Positions 12,401 through 24,379 of a DNA stretch of 64,000 bases are shown in pieces; within the stretch, counting starts at the first letter, position 1; each line of letters starts with the position of its first letter. Location of the stretch: the NCBI GenBank assembly GCA_900618425.1, contig UZAN01039372.1, forward strand, positions 144,471 through 208,470, written 5' to 3'. The notes beneath the pieces are model-generated. The model was not told the DNA's origin. It did not search any database and saw nothing but the letters and a program-made list of their open reading frames with translations. Source of the stretch: Echinostoma caproni. Taxonomy: Eukaryota; Platyhelminthes; Trematoda; Plagiorchiida; Echinostomatidae. The translations under genes were made by a program, and so were the position numbers.

Positions 12401-12700
12401 CAAATGGGCTGGTACTGTTCCACAAATACTCCCGATCAGGTTCACCATTAAAACAGAAAATAGCAGATTATACATGTACTTTCTGGATCTATCCCAATTC
12501 TTATTGCCTCAAGTAAATGTTCCATAACACCCTATTGGATCCGACGACTGCGTTCCTTTGCTTACAATCCAAGTCAATTTTACACTTCTGAAAACGTTTA
12601 TTCGTAATTTAATTTATTTGACTGTTGTTGTAATAATCCGGTTCACTGTTCAGAATGGAGTAATCTAGTAATCATTATTGATTTCACAGTCAACAATATC
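9470..12700. other. Unassigned stretch, possible PLE upstream relic at its left end
   Basis: A minus-strand frame at 9855-10142 is rich in charged residues and could belong to the N-terminal part of the PLE just described, but no diagnostic motif was seen. A minus-strand frame without a start codon runs 10777-11004 (about 75 codons). It reads protein-like but matches no family I know. The remainder shows nothing I can name. Confidence 0.35.
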
Positions 12701-12717
12701 TCTCCCTTATTTCTCAG

Positions 12718-12818
12718 TGCAATAGTTTGAACTCAAATGGAACTATTAGTTGGGACTAACGAGTTGCCCAGCGGTTTTAATGGATGCCGGTCAGATCAAA
12801 GAAGCTTTTACGTCCAAG
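12718..12818 (+). CDS. Candidate first coding exon, function unknown
   Basis: A strong 3' splice-site context (TCTCCCTTATTTCTCAG ending at 12717) is followed by a 20-base leader, an ATG at 12738, 27 codons, and a strong 5' splice site CCAAG|GTAAGC at 12818/12819. The frame ends in phase 1. The peptide starts MELLVGTNELPSGFNG and continues CRSDQRSFYVQ. It has no signal peptide and no recognised domain. A stop codon lies in frame just before the ATG, so this could only be a starting exon, for example one receiving a spliced leader or joined to a 5' UTR exon. I chose it for its flanking signals, not for homology. A chance arrangement is quite possible. Confidence 0.25.
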
Positions 12819-13344
12819 GTAAGCAATGATTGTTTCATCAAAACAAAGTTTGTTGTGTTTGCACCAACCAGCGGATTATAGTGAACAACCAAACGGGAAC
12901 TGTTTTAGAACACGTTGCTTTGCATGACAAATGTTTTTCACCTCTCGGCTTGGACTGTGTTTGACACAGTTGTTTTATAATCCAAAATTTGCGTTTGATA
13001 ACGATAGGGAGTATTTGGTTCTGTGTTGCTCGGTTTAGATAAACGTCCAAAATTTTACCACTGATCGCCTAAAAGTATCCGAGGTTGTGTGTTAATAAAA
13101 GGAGGTTCTGTGTTGAATTTTATAAGCATCTTACTTTCCAAGACAGTTATTTTACTTTAAGAGGAACTGAAACCCCAATATCAAATCGGATTATGCAATG
13201 GAATAAACCAATGTATTAGTTAATTACCTACGTTAAAAAAATCTTTTTTCCTCCAAGGCAAACACAAATCAATATGGTGAATGTGATCGTTTACAGAGAG
13301 AATAAAGCATGAAGTGAAAAGATAGGAATCACTAGAAAGCTGTT

Positions 13345-13452
13345 TTGACCAGGTTCGGTCTCTTCAACAATGCGAATCAATCGACGCAATTGGGGATCGA
13401 ACCCGTGACCTCACAGTTGGGTTGCAAGCACACCACTCACTCGATAACCGGT
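13345..13452 (-). mobile_element. tRNA-derived SINE, same family as 2243-2400
   Basis: On the minus strand the tRNA-like head runs from about 13452 to 13390. A-box-like TATCGAGTGAGTGG corresponds to 13433-13446 and a near-perfect B box GGGTTCGATCCC to about 13393-13404. The body that follows, to about 13345, aligns with 20 of 32 bases of the body of the element at 2243 and shares a final GAGACCG. No poly-A or target duplication was found. A functional tRNA is unlikely because no acceptor stem closes. Confidence 0.55.
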
Positions 13453-13454
13453 CT

Positions 13455-15175
13455 CTATAAACCCAAACTACATTCTGCATTTCTCTCATGTATCCATCAC
13501 GAATATCGAATTCAAGATACAGTTCAGCAGATGAGCAATGGTTTGCACTCGACTGAGCTGGTGGCATCGGCGTCGGAATCGCGGGCCAAGTTCAGTTACG
13601 CGCAAGCCTCAGAAGAAGTATTCAATTAAGTCTGGGTTACCTCTTTAAATAGGTACTTAATTCAAGGGATTCACCAAACGTATAAATGTCCCACGCGATT
13701 GAGGATAGCAAGCAACGGCTGGATAGCCAAACAAGGGTGGTAACAACTCCGTGACAAGAAACGGGGACCAATTAAAGGTCAAAGGCCCACGCGATCCAGT
13801 TAGTGTTTGGACCAAGTGGCAATTAATCAGAGTTTGACACGGGTAGTCCAGGTTAGGTATGTGTGTGTATGTGTGTGTGGAGGTAAGGAGACGTGTGTAT
13901 GCGTGCATGTGTAGACGTAATAAATTAGCAGTTGCTGTCGACATGAGGTAGGTGAGATACACGTAGACGAACAACCGAACAATGTGGTCAATAGAAATGC
14001 ATACAGAATATGCTCAGGTGAAGAAAGCTACAGTGGATCAAATTCTGGTCAATAAATGCGGCGAATAAACGACCGAGAACGACAGATAATGGGAATATCG
14101 AGGAATAGGTAAAACAGAATCAACACCGTCCGTAAAAACCGATACGGATTTTACTATCATTTCACTCGCCATCCTGCACCCTCAGAACGGTTCCATATGA
14201 AAATGATACTATTTACTGTCGCCACAAACGCAAAAACTGAAATAGATGATACCCTAATCACGAGTAGTTAGCTTACTGGTAGTCAGATCTTTCTTGTAAA
14301 CGCAATTTACAGATATCTCACGGAATATGTCCCTTCGGGGATATCACGGTCGTCAAGCGTACCAGTCCATTTGAACTAGTTTTGATCTCCGTTAGGATAC
14401 CAATCAACCACGTCCCGCGAGGTCAGTTCTCATCCAGAATAAGCACCAACCTCCTGTCCGTCGGTTTCCACGAGTATGTCTACATTTGTTCCGTGTATTC
14501 AATGAAACAGGCACTCCGATGTCCAGCGTCACCAACACGTGTCTGCAAGGACCTGGCTTTTTCTCCATTGACGAATAAACCGCTCTAGTTCTGAAACATG
14601 AAACTGAGTTAATTGCTCACTTGTACGGCATTAACATAATAGTATTTAATGTATTTGTAAATCCGGAGACATCACAAAGTTTGATATTTTTGACCCTGTA
14701 GTCCCGATTTATTCATTGGAAAGATCAACAGCGTGGTGATCAAGCTTGCCTTCACTGCTTCATCAGATTACCAATTACAGAACATTGTGTAACTCAGAAA
14801 CCGATTAGCCTAAATAATTCACACCAGCTACATAGACACCAGGGCATGATTCCTACAGGTATCATTTACATGAGATATTTTGTGTTAAGGAACAGATCGG
14901 TTACGGTGTTTCAAATCACAACTTTACACTGACCAGAGTGGAAAGAGGACTAACGTTGGACTACTTAACGATGATCGCGCAAGTTCAATTTAGCAGCAGA
15001 CAAACCCGCATCGTTACTCGCATAGATTAACCTTTCCATATTCCCGGATACAATGAATTTAGGCACACTGCAACCGAGATTAACCTGTGAGTTTTTCTTA
15101 ATCAACGGTGGACTAACCCATAAACTCCGACTGGATGGTATCAATGACCGTAAAACAAATGCTGTCATCTAGACT
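13455..15175. other. Unassigned stretch with TG-rich microsatellite
   Basis: A TG-rich tract lies at 13858-13912. Open frames on either strand (for example 13657-13974) are low-complexity readings of this tract. No gene is recognised. Confidence 0.45.
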
Positions 15176-15179
15176 TCTT

Positions 15180-16800
15180 TTTAGACTGTATGCGTCAACT
15201 TTTACTCCTACCTTGAGCTCAGCATCCAACTCTGATCGGGCAAGGGAATGTAAGTAAATTGGTAATTAAATTGGACCAAGCAACACTCCCAGAATCATGG
15301 AAACAAGGGGTCATTTACATATACAAAGGTGGTTGTCGTAGTGACCCAACTAACCATAGACCTGTAACCCTGCTTCCGGTGTTATCGAAGGTCATGGAGT
15401 CAATTGTGGCCGATTCTCTGATGAAACATCTCGAAAGATACAAGATACAGCATTCTCTCGACAGCTGATCACGAGTTTAGGCAAAAGCGATCCTGATCCA
15501 CCAAAGTGCTTCTTGTTCGAGATGAATGGGCCAGTAAAGTTGACGAAGGGGATGCGGTGGATGTTATTTATCTCGACTTCGTGAAAGCATTTGATCGATT
15601 GAATCAAAAAAGTGTACNCGAGATTTCGCATTTGATTAGACTAAATCATTCCTCGAACAACGGACCATATCATTTCGTGTTTCTGATTCCACATCCGGAT
15701 CTATCAAAGCCACCGGCAGTGTTCTACAAGGGTCCGTACTCGGTCCCCGTCTGTTCCTCACCTTCATAAATGATCTCGCGAAAGTGTTAGGCCCAAAAGC
15801 AATTCTGTTTGCTGACGAAGCCAAAATCTGGAACACGGTAACAGAACCCGAGAGCTCTCTAACACTTCAGGAATCACTCAACGCGGCTTATCAATGGTCT
15901 AAAAAGAACGACATTGAAATTAATGTTTCTAAATGCAAAGTCCTATCCCTACGCCACAAGCGAAAATTCTCGTATTTCTTCGGGGATCAGCAGCTACCAC
16001 ACACTTACGGTGAAAAGTACTTAGATATTGTTATTCAAGAGGATTTAAGCTGCTCCGACAACAGTGCTAAGGCTTCGTCTGCTTCCGTAAAGAATGTCGG
16101 CTTACTTCGGCGAGTCTTTGGCCGGTTTGAATCATCACTACTCCCACGTTTGCTGACAGCGTACATTCGACCCTACACAGTACGCCATCCAAGCTCGGAG
16201 TCCATGGCTTCAACGTAATTGCAAAGTGTTTGAGCGTCCACAAGGGATGGCCACCAAGATGGTTAAGGGATTGTATTACCTGAAATATGAGGAGAGATGA
16301 CGATCATTGGGACTATATCCTGCTCAGTACCGCTGAACTCGGGGAGACTTGATTTTGGCTTATAAAATACTGCACAACCCAAACCATCCGTGTCGATCGC
16401 TGCTCATGCTATCGAATAATGTACCTCTCAGGGGACATCGTTTCAAGCTACTGATTCCAAAGTGTCGGCTGGAATGCCGGCGCCAGTCTTTTGCATTCAG
16501 AGTATGCAGTTCTTGAAACTCCCTTCCATCTCATGTCGTTTGTGCACCTACTATTGAATCTTTCAAGGAGGAACTCGATGAAATCTTGGCACACCTCACA
16601 TTCGTACACCACCAAAAGGCAAACGGAAATTCACTGTACCCCACATTCTCTATTATCCCCTACCCGGAACTCTATGCGACTCCATTTTCAATGTGTAACG
16701 ATTAATTTGTGTAAATATCCTATGGGACAAGAGAAGCACCAGCTTTCCCATAATGAAACTTCGACTTTGGCTTTGTCAAAGAATAGCATTACGAAGGCCG
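15180..16800 (+). mobile_element. Decayed CR1/Jockey-type LINE with RT motifs A, B and C and the C-terminal region
   Basis: The plus strand reads, with frame changes: LPESWKQGVIYIYKGG, NHRPVTLLPVLSKVMESIV, then HEFRQKRS with a stop. Motif A is VIYLDFVKAFD at about 15563-15595. After an N at 15618, motif B is QGSVLGPRLFLTFINDL at about 15727-15777. Motif C is FADEAKIW (FADE at 15808-15819), where FADD is usual. WSKKNDIEINVSKCKVLS and the thumb follow, and the C-terminal region reads GDLILAYKILHNPNHP, LSNNVPLRGHRFKLLIPKC and NSLPSHVVCAPTIESFKEEL up to about 16610. These are the conserved RT blocks of non-LTR elements in order. The D-to-E change in the catalytic box, several stops and a missing endonuclease show that it is dead and 5'-truncated. 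The 3' end is not sharp. Confidence 0.88.
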
Positions 16801-16804
16801 AACC

Positions 16805-19800
16805 GTGACAAATGCATTTTTTTTGTACCGTGCAACCCATAGGCAGTTTGTTTTGATGTGGTCAATGCTACATCAAATCAACAATTGACGCTACTCAATA
16901 CACTCCAAATGAATGTGTATACCTCCGAGTTGAGGCTCGACAAAGTCTACTGTCGTGCCCCTGTGTAAACCCACATCTGTCGAAAGGCGCAATAGTTGCA
17001 GCTCGTTCTCTATCTCGCTCATCCACATAAATCTTTCATTGTATTTGCCTATACTGTCGGCTGTTTTACACTAGTACCGAATGATTCATTATACTACCTC
17101 ATGTCTCATCTTCACTAAATCCGTTACATTTTACTTTAATATTTCGTATTTTATTTGTCAGGTATCTACACTTACAATTAAATCAAAATATCAATGAGAT
17201 CCATTATTCTGCACATTAGTGAGAATATACAATCAGTGACCGATACGCGAGCATCAGAGCATAACTTAAGAAGCTTAAATTTATTTGATCGGTACACATC
17301 CCGTAGGAGGAGTAAGCCCAAGGACCATCTATCGTTACTGAAAGCATAAAACCCGGGGACTTGGTGAGTGGAATCACATGAGACATCAGGCAACCTGATA
17401 GCCTGCACGCTTGCAGCTTCGAATTGGGAATCCGGTGACACGAACCTCATTTTCGCTGAGAAAAGCACAAAAAACATGAAGATTTATTCTATAGCCGTAG
17501 ATATTCTATCCTGATGTACAATTGAGCGTAGATTACAATTAGCTTAAGGCTATAAATGCCAATTCAAAGCAAAACGTAGCTACACCAAGTAAGTGGACGC
17601 GAGCGACGAGGAATGAAACCAGGAAATGGAACGTAAGTTTTAGTGTTTGAAAAAGCTATACACAATTTAATCCAATACAAGAATTTAACACTTATCAAAT
17701 CATCTTTTTCCTACTTGGGTCTTAGGAAATATGTGCATTTTTTAACTTCCATCCCCTCAAGCCAAACGTAATATAAGTCTACACCATGAGCTTTTAGTAA
17801 CAAAGTAATTCAAATAGAGTGCTGTTTCTCATCAGTTGCATAATTCGGCCATGGAAATAATCTGTGAAATGAAAACCCATCGATCTGCGAGTATTTCCAT
17901 TATTATACTTTGATTGTATTTCAGAGTATTATGTGAGTAATGTGAATTTTCCGTTTGCTTTAAAATCCTACTTGCTCCCAGTCGCTCACGGTTTACAAGC
18001 TCACAATCATAAAACACCAGTAAGCCATTATACTCTGGAGACAAGTGAACAAATCGGTTTGTTTCGTTTGCGAAATTAGTTCCAACATGAAATGAGGATA
18101 GTATTGATAGAAATTATGACATGACATTGAGACGCCCCTGGATAGACTGTACGAAAGTTCTCATGCGATCCAAAAAGATATTCCTGTCTCTCTCTCTCTC
18201 TCCTTCTCTCCGTCCATCGCATTGGCCTCTGTCTGTCGCAATCCACGTCACGTCGATATTTTGTCCAGACCAAAGTGTTTTGTGTGTTTTCAAGACAAAG
18301 CCAGGTGTCACCGAAGTCGGCGACCACGGCTATGGAGAATGTGTATGTAAATAATACTGGGGTCTGTGTTATCGTCGCTTCCGCAAACACATACACACAC
18401 GAAAACACATGGATACTAACGCAAAGCAATGAATTGATGGTGTGCACGAGGCAAACAGCTACAACCCAATCTCTTGCATTGACTCTATCGTACCGAACAT
18501 GCTAGACTCGTAGATGGACGGTTTTATGCCAAGATAATTCATAACGCTGGTGAAACGCGCAAGCATTTGATTTACAGGGAGCACGTTTCGAGGACCTCAT
18601 CGGATGTCCCATCGAAATGAATTGGACTACCACCGCCACGACGACGATTAGTAGTAGTTCTACTATCCTGACAGCACAACTAGGAATACGCGTGTGTGTG
18701 TGCGGGACGCAGGGGGCGGGGGGAGGGGGAGGAGAGGACAAAGCACCAACGGCATTTGATGTTGAATTGCTGTCCATCCTTGTATATACGCACTAACACG
18801 CACACAAAGAGGCGCCACTGGGTGAAACTCGGAACCATCAGACCTTCGAAGTGCTCCTCTCTGTTTCGCTTGTGAAAACGTGTTTCTGTGACTGTTTAAA
18901 CAACTTCGGTCTTCTGGTTTATGGATTCATTAGGAAGTGTACCTGGGAGCGTTGTGATTGTACTCGTAGTCTGTTATACAATGGTCCGAGTCAGATACCC
19001 ATACAAAAGCCTCGAATTACAGCTAAACCATGATTGACGTCTATCGATGATGCACATTATGACGGTGTATGTGGATGTGGGTGTACGGTTGAGATGTAAA
19101 ACACGGAGGATGAAAAGTATTATGCTAGACAGAATTTCAAATAGTCGATAATTTGTAAAAAAAATATTATCACAAGAGTGAGTGAAAATCGATCATAATA
19201 GGAGATGCTGTTTTTTTAATAAAATCCACTGTCTTGATACTACTAACGGGTTCGCGAAAGTAAAAATGTTATAACCACACAAATCTGTGTCATCGGATAT
19301 CCCATGGTGTATGTGTTTGGGCAAACCAAAGGATGAACAGGGGGTGATGGATGTGGATGCAGTTCATCCCTAAGAAGCCGTACCGTATCCCGATGTGCAC
19401 AAAATGACCAGAGCAATCAGATCCTTGTCAACCACACACGGAGTACTACAGGTATTGCATTATTTCTCACACGACAGCATTCCGCCTGACTGAAACCTGT
19501 CAACCAATGTCTGTGGTTTTTGCTTTCTGCCGGTTTTTCTCACGGTGGGGGGATATGTTTTGCGGAGAATACGGGTGGTTTGTTGGTTTTGTTGCGATAC
19601 ATTTATGCACAATGGTGATTCGAATAACCCACGGGGATGACTGTTCCGGTCAGAAATAACGCACCAATCTGCGTGAACCAGAACAGTCTGAGTGAGTATT
19701 CTGAGTGGTTCTGGGTGATCGGTTTACAAATGTCTACATGAAGAAAAGAAGATCAAGATTAACACACACTGGATTGGTCAATAAGAGCCAATTCGGCAGT

Positions 19801-22800
19801 AGTACGTATCAGACAAAACTGGATGACAATTTACTTCTACCATTTATCCAACTCTGAAAGACCAATACACTTGACTTGGAAATCCATACCTGGGCATTTT
19901 GGATCACTTGAGTTATTGCCCATCCAATATCTCCTGTGATTGTCGCTGACGTTTCCGCGTATCCATCTCTAAACGTTGTATAAAGAGAATTACATCATCC
20001 CCAGTATTCGTTCAAGTATGCAAATCAGACCCAAACAAAATTGAGGGGGAAATAACAGGTTACCTGTCAGAATATTAAGCAATAATACGAGGATTTCGAT
20101 CATGCATCCGGTGAGAGACGTCGATCGATAAACGATAGCTCCACACAGACAGCAACTTTAGTATGCGTGTTTAACGTAGATGTACACGGATTCACTGCTG
20201 GGAGAGAAAAAAATTTCTTCGTTGATAAAGTGATTTATTGGCAAAATATGAATTGAACGGAAAGGTATGAACCCGAATGACGCTTTTCATGGAGCATTGA
20301 AGGTATCGGCCTGACTGAATATTAGGAAACCCACAATGATGGAAGTGTGGATTTCTTATTGTTCCAGAATGACAATTATTAAAAGAATGATATTGCATTT
20401 CCGGAAATGTTGAAGAAAAAAATGATTTAGAATAACAAACTCAATTTACTTTCAACACAAACTTCAGACAAGTGTCATAATTTTTTCCTTTCACCATTAT
20501 GACTGGTGATTACGAAAATGGGTTAATCTCTAATGGAAAATAGATTACAGTTTATACATGATCAAAGATAAACTAGGCATTTTTGTTTGACCAGATAAAC
20601 CACCTAATAGTCCGATAGATTATGCGTTCTGATGAGAATGTATGACAATGAAGCCGTCCAGAAACAACGATGAGTGGCGGCGTCGACTTTATGACCGGCT
20701 CCAGCTGGAAAATGAGTCGGCACTTCAAATGTCCGGGTTGACAGTTTTCCAACCATGTGAACCAACCATGGTGAACGAATACCGATTTCATAGCCGCATT
20801 CTGTAAAGTGAGATATTTCACGCCCGGATTATATTTTTTGCTCACCGGTGTTTTAAACTAACCCGTCAGAGAATCACAGCACTTGTACAAGAATTGATGG
20901 GGAAATTCGAGCTGTGTCGAACAGTATGTGTTGACTGCATGCCAAAAGAGTAATATCACACGGAACTACTAGGGGGGCTCAGCTACCTTCGGCCTGTTCC
21001 AACCCGCGTGTTGAACATTATGCGGCAGCTTTCCACTAGGGAGCAGCCTCTCAAAGCCACATGTGAGAGCTGAGAGTCGAGAAAAGACCGAACACTGGAA
21101 GGAATCTGCACAGGAACGCAAAACTCCCCGAAACAATGATAATACTTCTCTCTACCACCCTATATACCATGGGGCGTGTGTTGTATAGAGAACAATTCCA
21201 AATAAGCCCCAGGAGGTTCTCCTACAAGAAACACGCATTTTGCGAGATGAAGGGAGGCAGAAAGAGAATGGGTAGAATTTAGTGGCACCAGACCAATGAA
21301 TGTTTGAACTAGTTAGTACATGAAAAAAATAAAGGTAGAGTGACCGGTAATTTCGTTTCAATCAGTGGACAAGGAATCCTCACCACATGACATCAAAACG
21401 CGGAATACAAAACGAACATTTATTTCATCTTTGATATTTTTTCATGTTTGCATAGAAAATTCTTCTTTCTATCCCTTTTTTGCGCGTCCCTAACAGTGAG
21501 GCATGCGTGATCTCGTACTCCGAGTGAATGCTAATGAATTCAATACACAATCTAAAAGGTAACTGATTCAGTTCTCAGTGCGATTCCATGAACTGATTCG
21601 ATTTGATTTTACCACAAACATTTCAATCTTGTTCTCGTAAAGACAAACAACCTGGTCACTTATAAAACACATCCTGGTCATAACCTTTCTTTAGTTATAG
21701 CCAACTTTTCCCAGGTAACCAGAAAGCATGAACAGTACTTATTGTTTTCCAAAGTTCCCCATTTTTCAATAATCAGATAACTTGAAAATTGCCACTTCAA
21801 GCAACCAACAGATTTGTCTTGCATGCGTTACACTTTTGGAGCAAATCTTTCAAGCTTTCTGTCTAAAAACCAAATACCAAACATATCCCCCCTCCCTCGT
21901 TTCTTCAGTGGGGTCTGATGCAGAGCAAGTACGCTAATACTAGGTTGGTCAATATGCGAAATTGTCGTCGATTTGAGGACGAGACTAAGAAAGAAGTAAG
22001 ACTACGTGAATCTTTTAGTGGGTTGTGGCGGAGCCGAACAAAAGAGAAGAGAGCCTGCTGGTGGTTATGGACGAACTTGCACGCTGCCCGGAGCAACATT
22101 TCTCACTTTACTCTACCCGGACAATCCACGAATGACAGTTACCCTCGCAATCCATCGCCCCCAACCCCCTCTTTCAAATCCGAGCTATTGGCCCAGTTTT
22201 ACGCCGCTCAACGCTTTAGCTCCCTTCCTGTGTTTCCCTCGCTTAACCTCACCCTTCAACTTAGTCTTGTCGTTCCACAGAGGGAGGTCAATTATAAATC
22301 TTTCTTCCCATTGTTGCTTACCCCTAATTAGCTCTCTCTCACACTCCCTAGAATCTAGGTGTTGTGTCTCGTGAGCAGATGTTCCAAAATGAAGTACAAC
22401 CGAGTGAATGCGAAATAAGCAGTGGACGAGCACCATTTCGGGGGAACAAATGTCTCATTGCCTGAGGCCATGATTTCATGTATGTGTGTTTGTGTTCGAT
22501 CGGTAGAGCGAACGGAGAATTACGTGTGTGTGTGTCTGGGTGTGTGTGATTTCAGGTGTTGTGCGCCGGTTATGTTACAACGCGTGCAGTTCTTCTGCAG
22601 CAAACTTTTTCCACGCCTATTTTACAGTGCGTGTGCGTGTGATGTTATATATATTTATATAAATGTGTGTATACAACTGGACTTGTACACACCAAAAATG
22701 TTCACTTAACCAGAGACCTAGATTTTCATGGGATTTAAGAAGACTGCATTACGACAAATTTTCGAATGATCTGCGCTCCTTCGAATGGCAGCAACAACTA

Positions 22801-23485
22801 ATTTGAATGATATCAACCATAAGCAATTTATTATCGTGTATGTCGAGAACAGCAGTGTGGATGACCGCTAATCAACTTTGAACTCAAATGTATCCCTGTG
22901 ATCGATCGGGCTGTATATTGTTTTTATCTAAATGCAACATCTATCAGAGTAACAATCTTGCGCTTGATCTGCTTCAGAAATCTCTCCCTGTGAGCCTGAC
23001 TATAGTCGATCCGTTTTGCTTATTTTCATAGGTGACTTCATCCAGAATTGATATATCATGTTCGAATCGTGGTGGTAATTGATCAGGATCACTGTATTTA
23101 TCGATACATGACTAGGAGATGAGATCAAAGCAGATAATGTTGGGTTTAATATCACCACGATAGCTGTTCGAAGTTGTCAGTAACGTTTGTCATATACCGC
23201 ATAAAGTAATAGTTTGAATAAAAGCCACGAATAACTAAAGTACAGGCAATACTGATTTAGTGGTTATAAGCAGTTCAGTGATTACCCGCACAAACCACTG
23301 AATATCGTGGACCCCAGCTTGATAATTGCGTTTCGGCTGCCAGTCGTCTGATCCAAGGGAAGAAAGCTTTGATTAGGTCTGTAGGAAAACATGTTCGATT
23401 AAGGCTATTTTTACATTTGACTAAGCTCACTGTTACCACACAACATTTGGGGGAGCACTTGCTATTCAAAGAAATTTGATAATTT
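16805..23485. other. Unassigned stretch with several microsatellites
   Basis: No coding exon or known repeat family was recognised. Simple repeats: a CT tract at 18184-18211; a GT tract at 18691-18704 followed by a G-rich tract at 18711-18738 that could form a G-quadruplex; TG tracts at 22523-22548 and about 22627-22670, the latter with an AT run. Open frames at 18121-18447 and 21918-22374 are probably readings of biased composition. Confidence 0.45.
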
Positions 23486-23490
23486 GAAAA

Positions 23491-23624
23491 CAAATTGTTG
23501 TTTGGCAGATTTGATGTTTGTATGTCGATTGTGAAAAGTTCAGTAGCCTCGGTGGGATTCAAACCCACGCATGGATGCCGCTTACGCTGTGTACGCGCGT
23601 GCTCTACCAGCTAAGCTACGAGGC
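23491..23624 (-). mobile_element. Short tRNA-derived SINE (full-length reference copy)
   Basis: On the minus strand the element starts at 23624 with a tRNA-like head of 79 bases (23624-23546). It has an acceptor stem GCCTCG/CGAGGC, a D-arm GCTTAGCTGGTAGAGC, and a T-arm GTGGG-TTTGAAT-CCCAC. The central part is too long and mispaired for a working tRNA. The tail runs to 23491 and ends CCAAACAACAATTTG. Its 3' 63 bases recur with three mismatches at 45963-46025 and its last 36 bases recur at 23785-23820. All three copies stop matching just after ATTTG, which fixes the 3' end. The unit is therefore about 134 bases long. I could not find a clear target duplication. The family is not one I can name. 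Confidence 0.72.
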
Positions 23625-23784
23625 CACACCGATAGCACTGATCTTTTCACATTCGAAATTACACATCCAACTTACAGAGGCACGTGGCATCCACCAGGTC
23701 GCATGTAAGCTGACTGCCCTCACCGGTTTTCCTTAGAATTCACCGGAGTCCACCGAATGAGCTTCTAAGACAAGGTTAATTGTT

Positions 23785-23820
23785 CAAATTGTTGTTTGGC
23801 AGATTTGAATTTTGTATGTC
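23785..23820 (-). repeat. Truncated copy of the short tRNA-SINE
   Basis: Thirty-six bases match the 3' end of the SINE at 23491-23624, in the same orientation, with about three mismatches and the same 3' terminus. The tRNA-like head is absent. An inverted echo (GACATACAAATTT near 23860-23872) creates a loose hairpin with it. Confidence 0.7.
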
Positions 23821-24206
23821 AGCTCTCATGCTAACTGGTAGATGCTACATACCATGCGACATACAAATTTGAGAACACACGTGTTTCACATGTAAAATCC
23901 CTAAGTGAACACACCAGGGAAATAACTTTGTGTAACTTTTTCATCTAAAGTTCTCGTTATGAAAAACTGACTGATGGAAGCTTGAGAAAATATTGAAAGG
24001 AGTTCCGTTTGAAAACCATCGTTTTTGAGGTTGCTAACCTGCATTTGATATGGGAATGTGTCGATTCTGACAACAGACGGATCACATTTCACAAGAAAAT
24101 CGTTTCATGAAAAAATACAAAGACAGAAATACCGGATGGGCATAAATGCACTATTTAGAATCACCACCTAAAACACTGTGTTATTAACGTTTGATACCCG
24201 GGCAGT

Positions 24207-24375
24207 GGTGGCTCGGTGGTAACGTCACCAAATTATCACTCCGGGGATGTGAGTTCGAATCCCACCGCCACCGCCTGACTTTCCCCATTGTTTGTTGAAT
24301 GGCAGCCCTTTAATTGGCTGCTTACTCCTTCCTGAAAATTGTATCTTTGCATATTCAATAAAAGGAAGCAAAATG
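24207..24375 (+). mobile_element. tRNA-derived SINE with Gly-like head
   Basis: A 66-base tRNA-like head at 24207-24272 closes with GGTGGC/GCCACC. It has an A box TGGCTCGGTGGTAA and a perfect B box GTTCGAATCCC (24253-24263). The A-box region and a possible TCC anticodon recall tRNA-Gly, but the head is a few bases short of a tRNA. A tRNA-unrelated body follows and ends near 24375 with CATATTCAATAAAAGGAAGC and a short A-rich tail. This layout is that of a SINE. A single copy is visible in the window, so the family boundaries are inferred. Confidence 0.65.
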
Positions 24376-24379
24376 AAAA

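Noticed and set aside
13364..13629. Frames of 67 and 94 codons on opposite strands as genes
   Set aside because: Both run through the tRNA-SINE head, so they are read-through of a repeat.
18583..18612. Hammerhead-like core on the minus strand (CCGATGAGG...GAAAC)
   Set aside because: The second base of the CUGAUGA core is changed, stem II would be only about two pairs, and no stem I or cleavage triplet fits in register.
23546..23624. Functional tRNA gene
   Set aside because: The anticodon arm is mispaired, the variable region is too long, and the sequence continues into a tail shared with other copies, so it is a SINE head.
24207..24272. Functional tRNA-Gly gene
   Set aside because: The head is short of tRNA length, the T-stem has a mismatch, and it continues into a body with an A-rich end.
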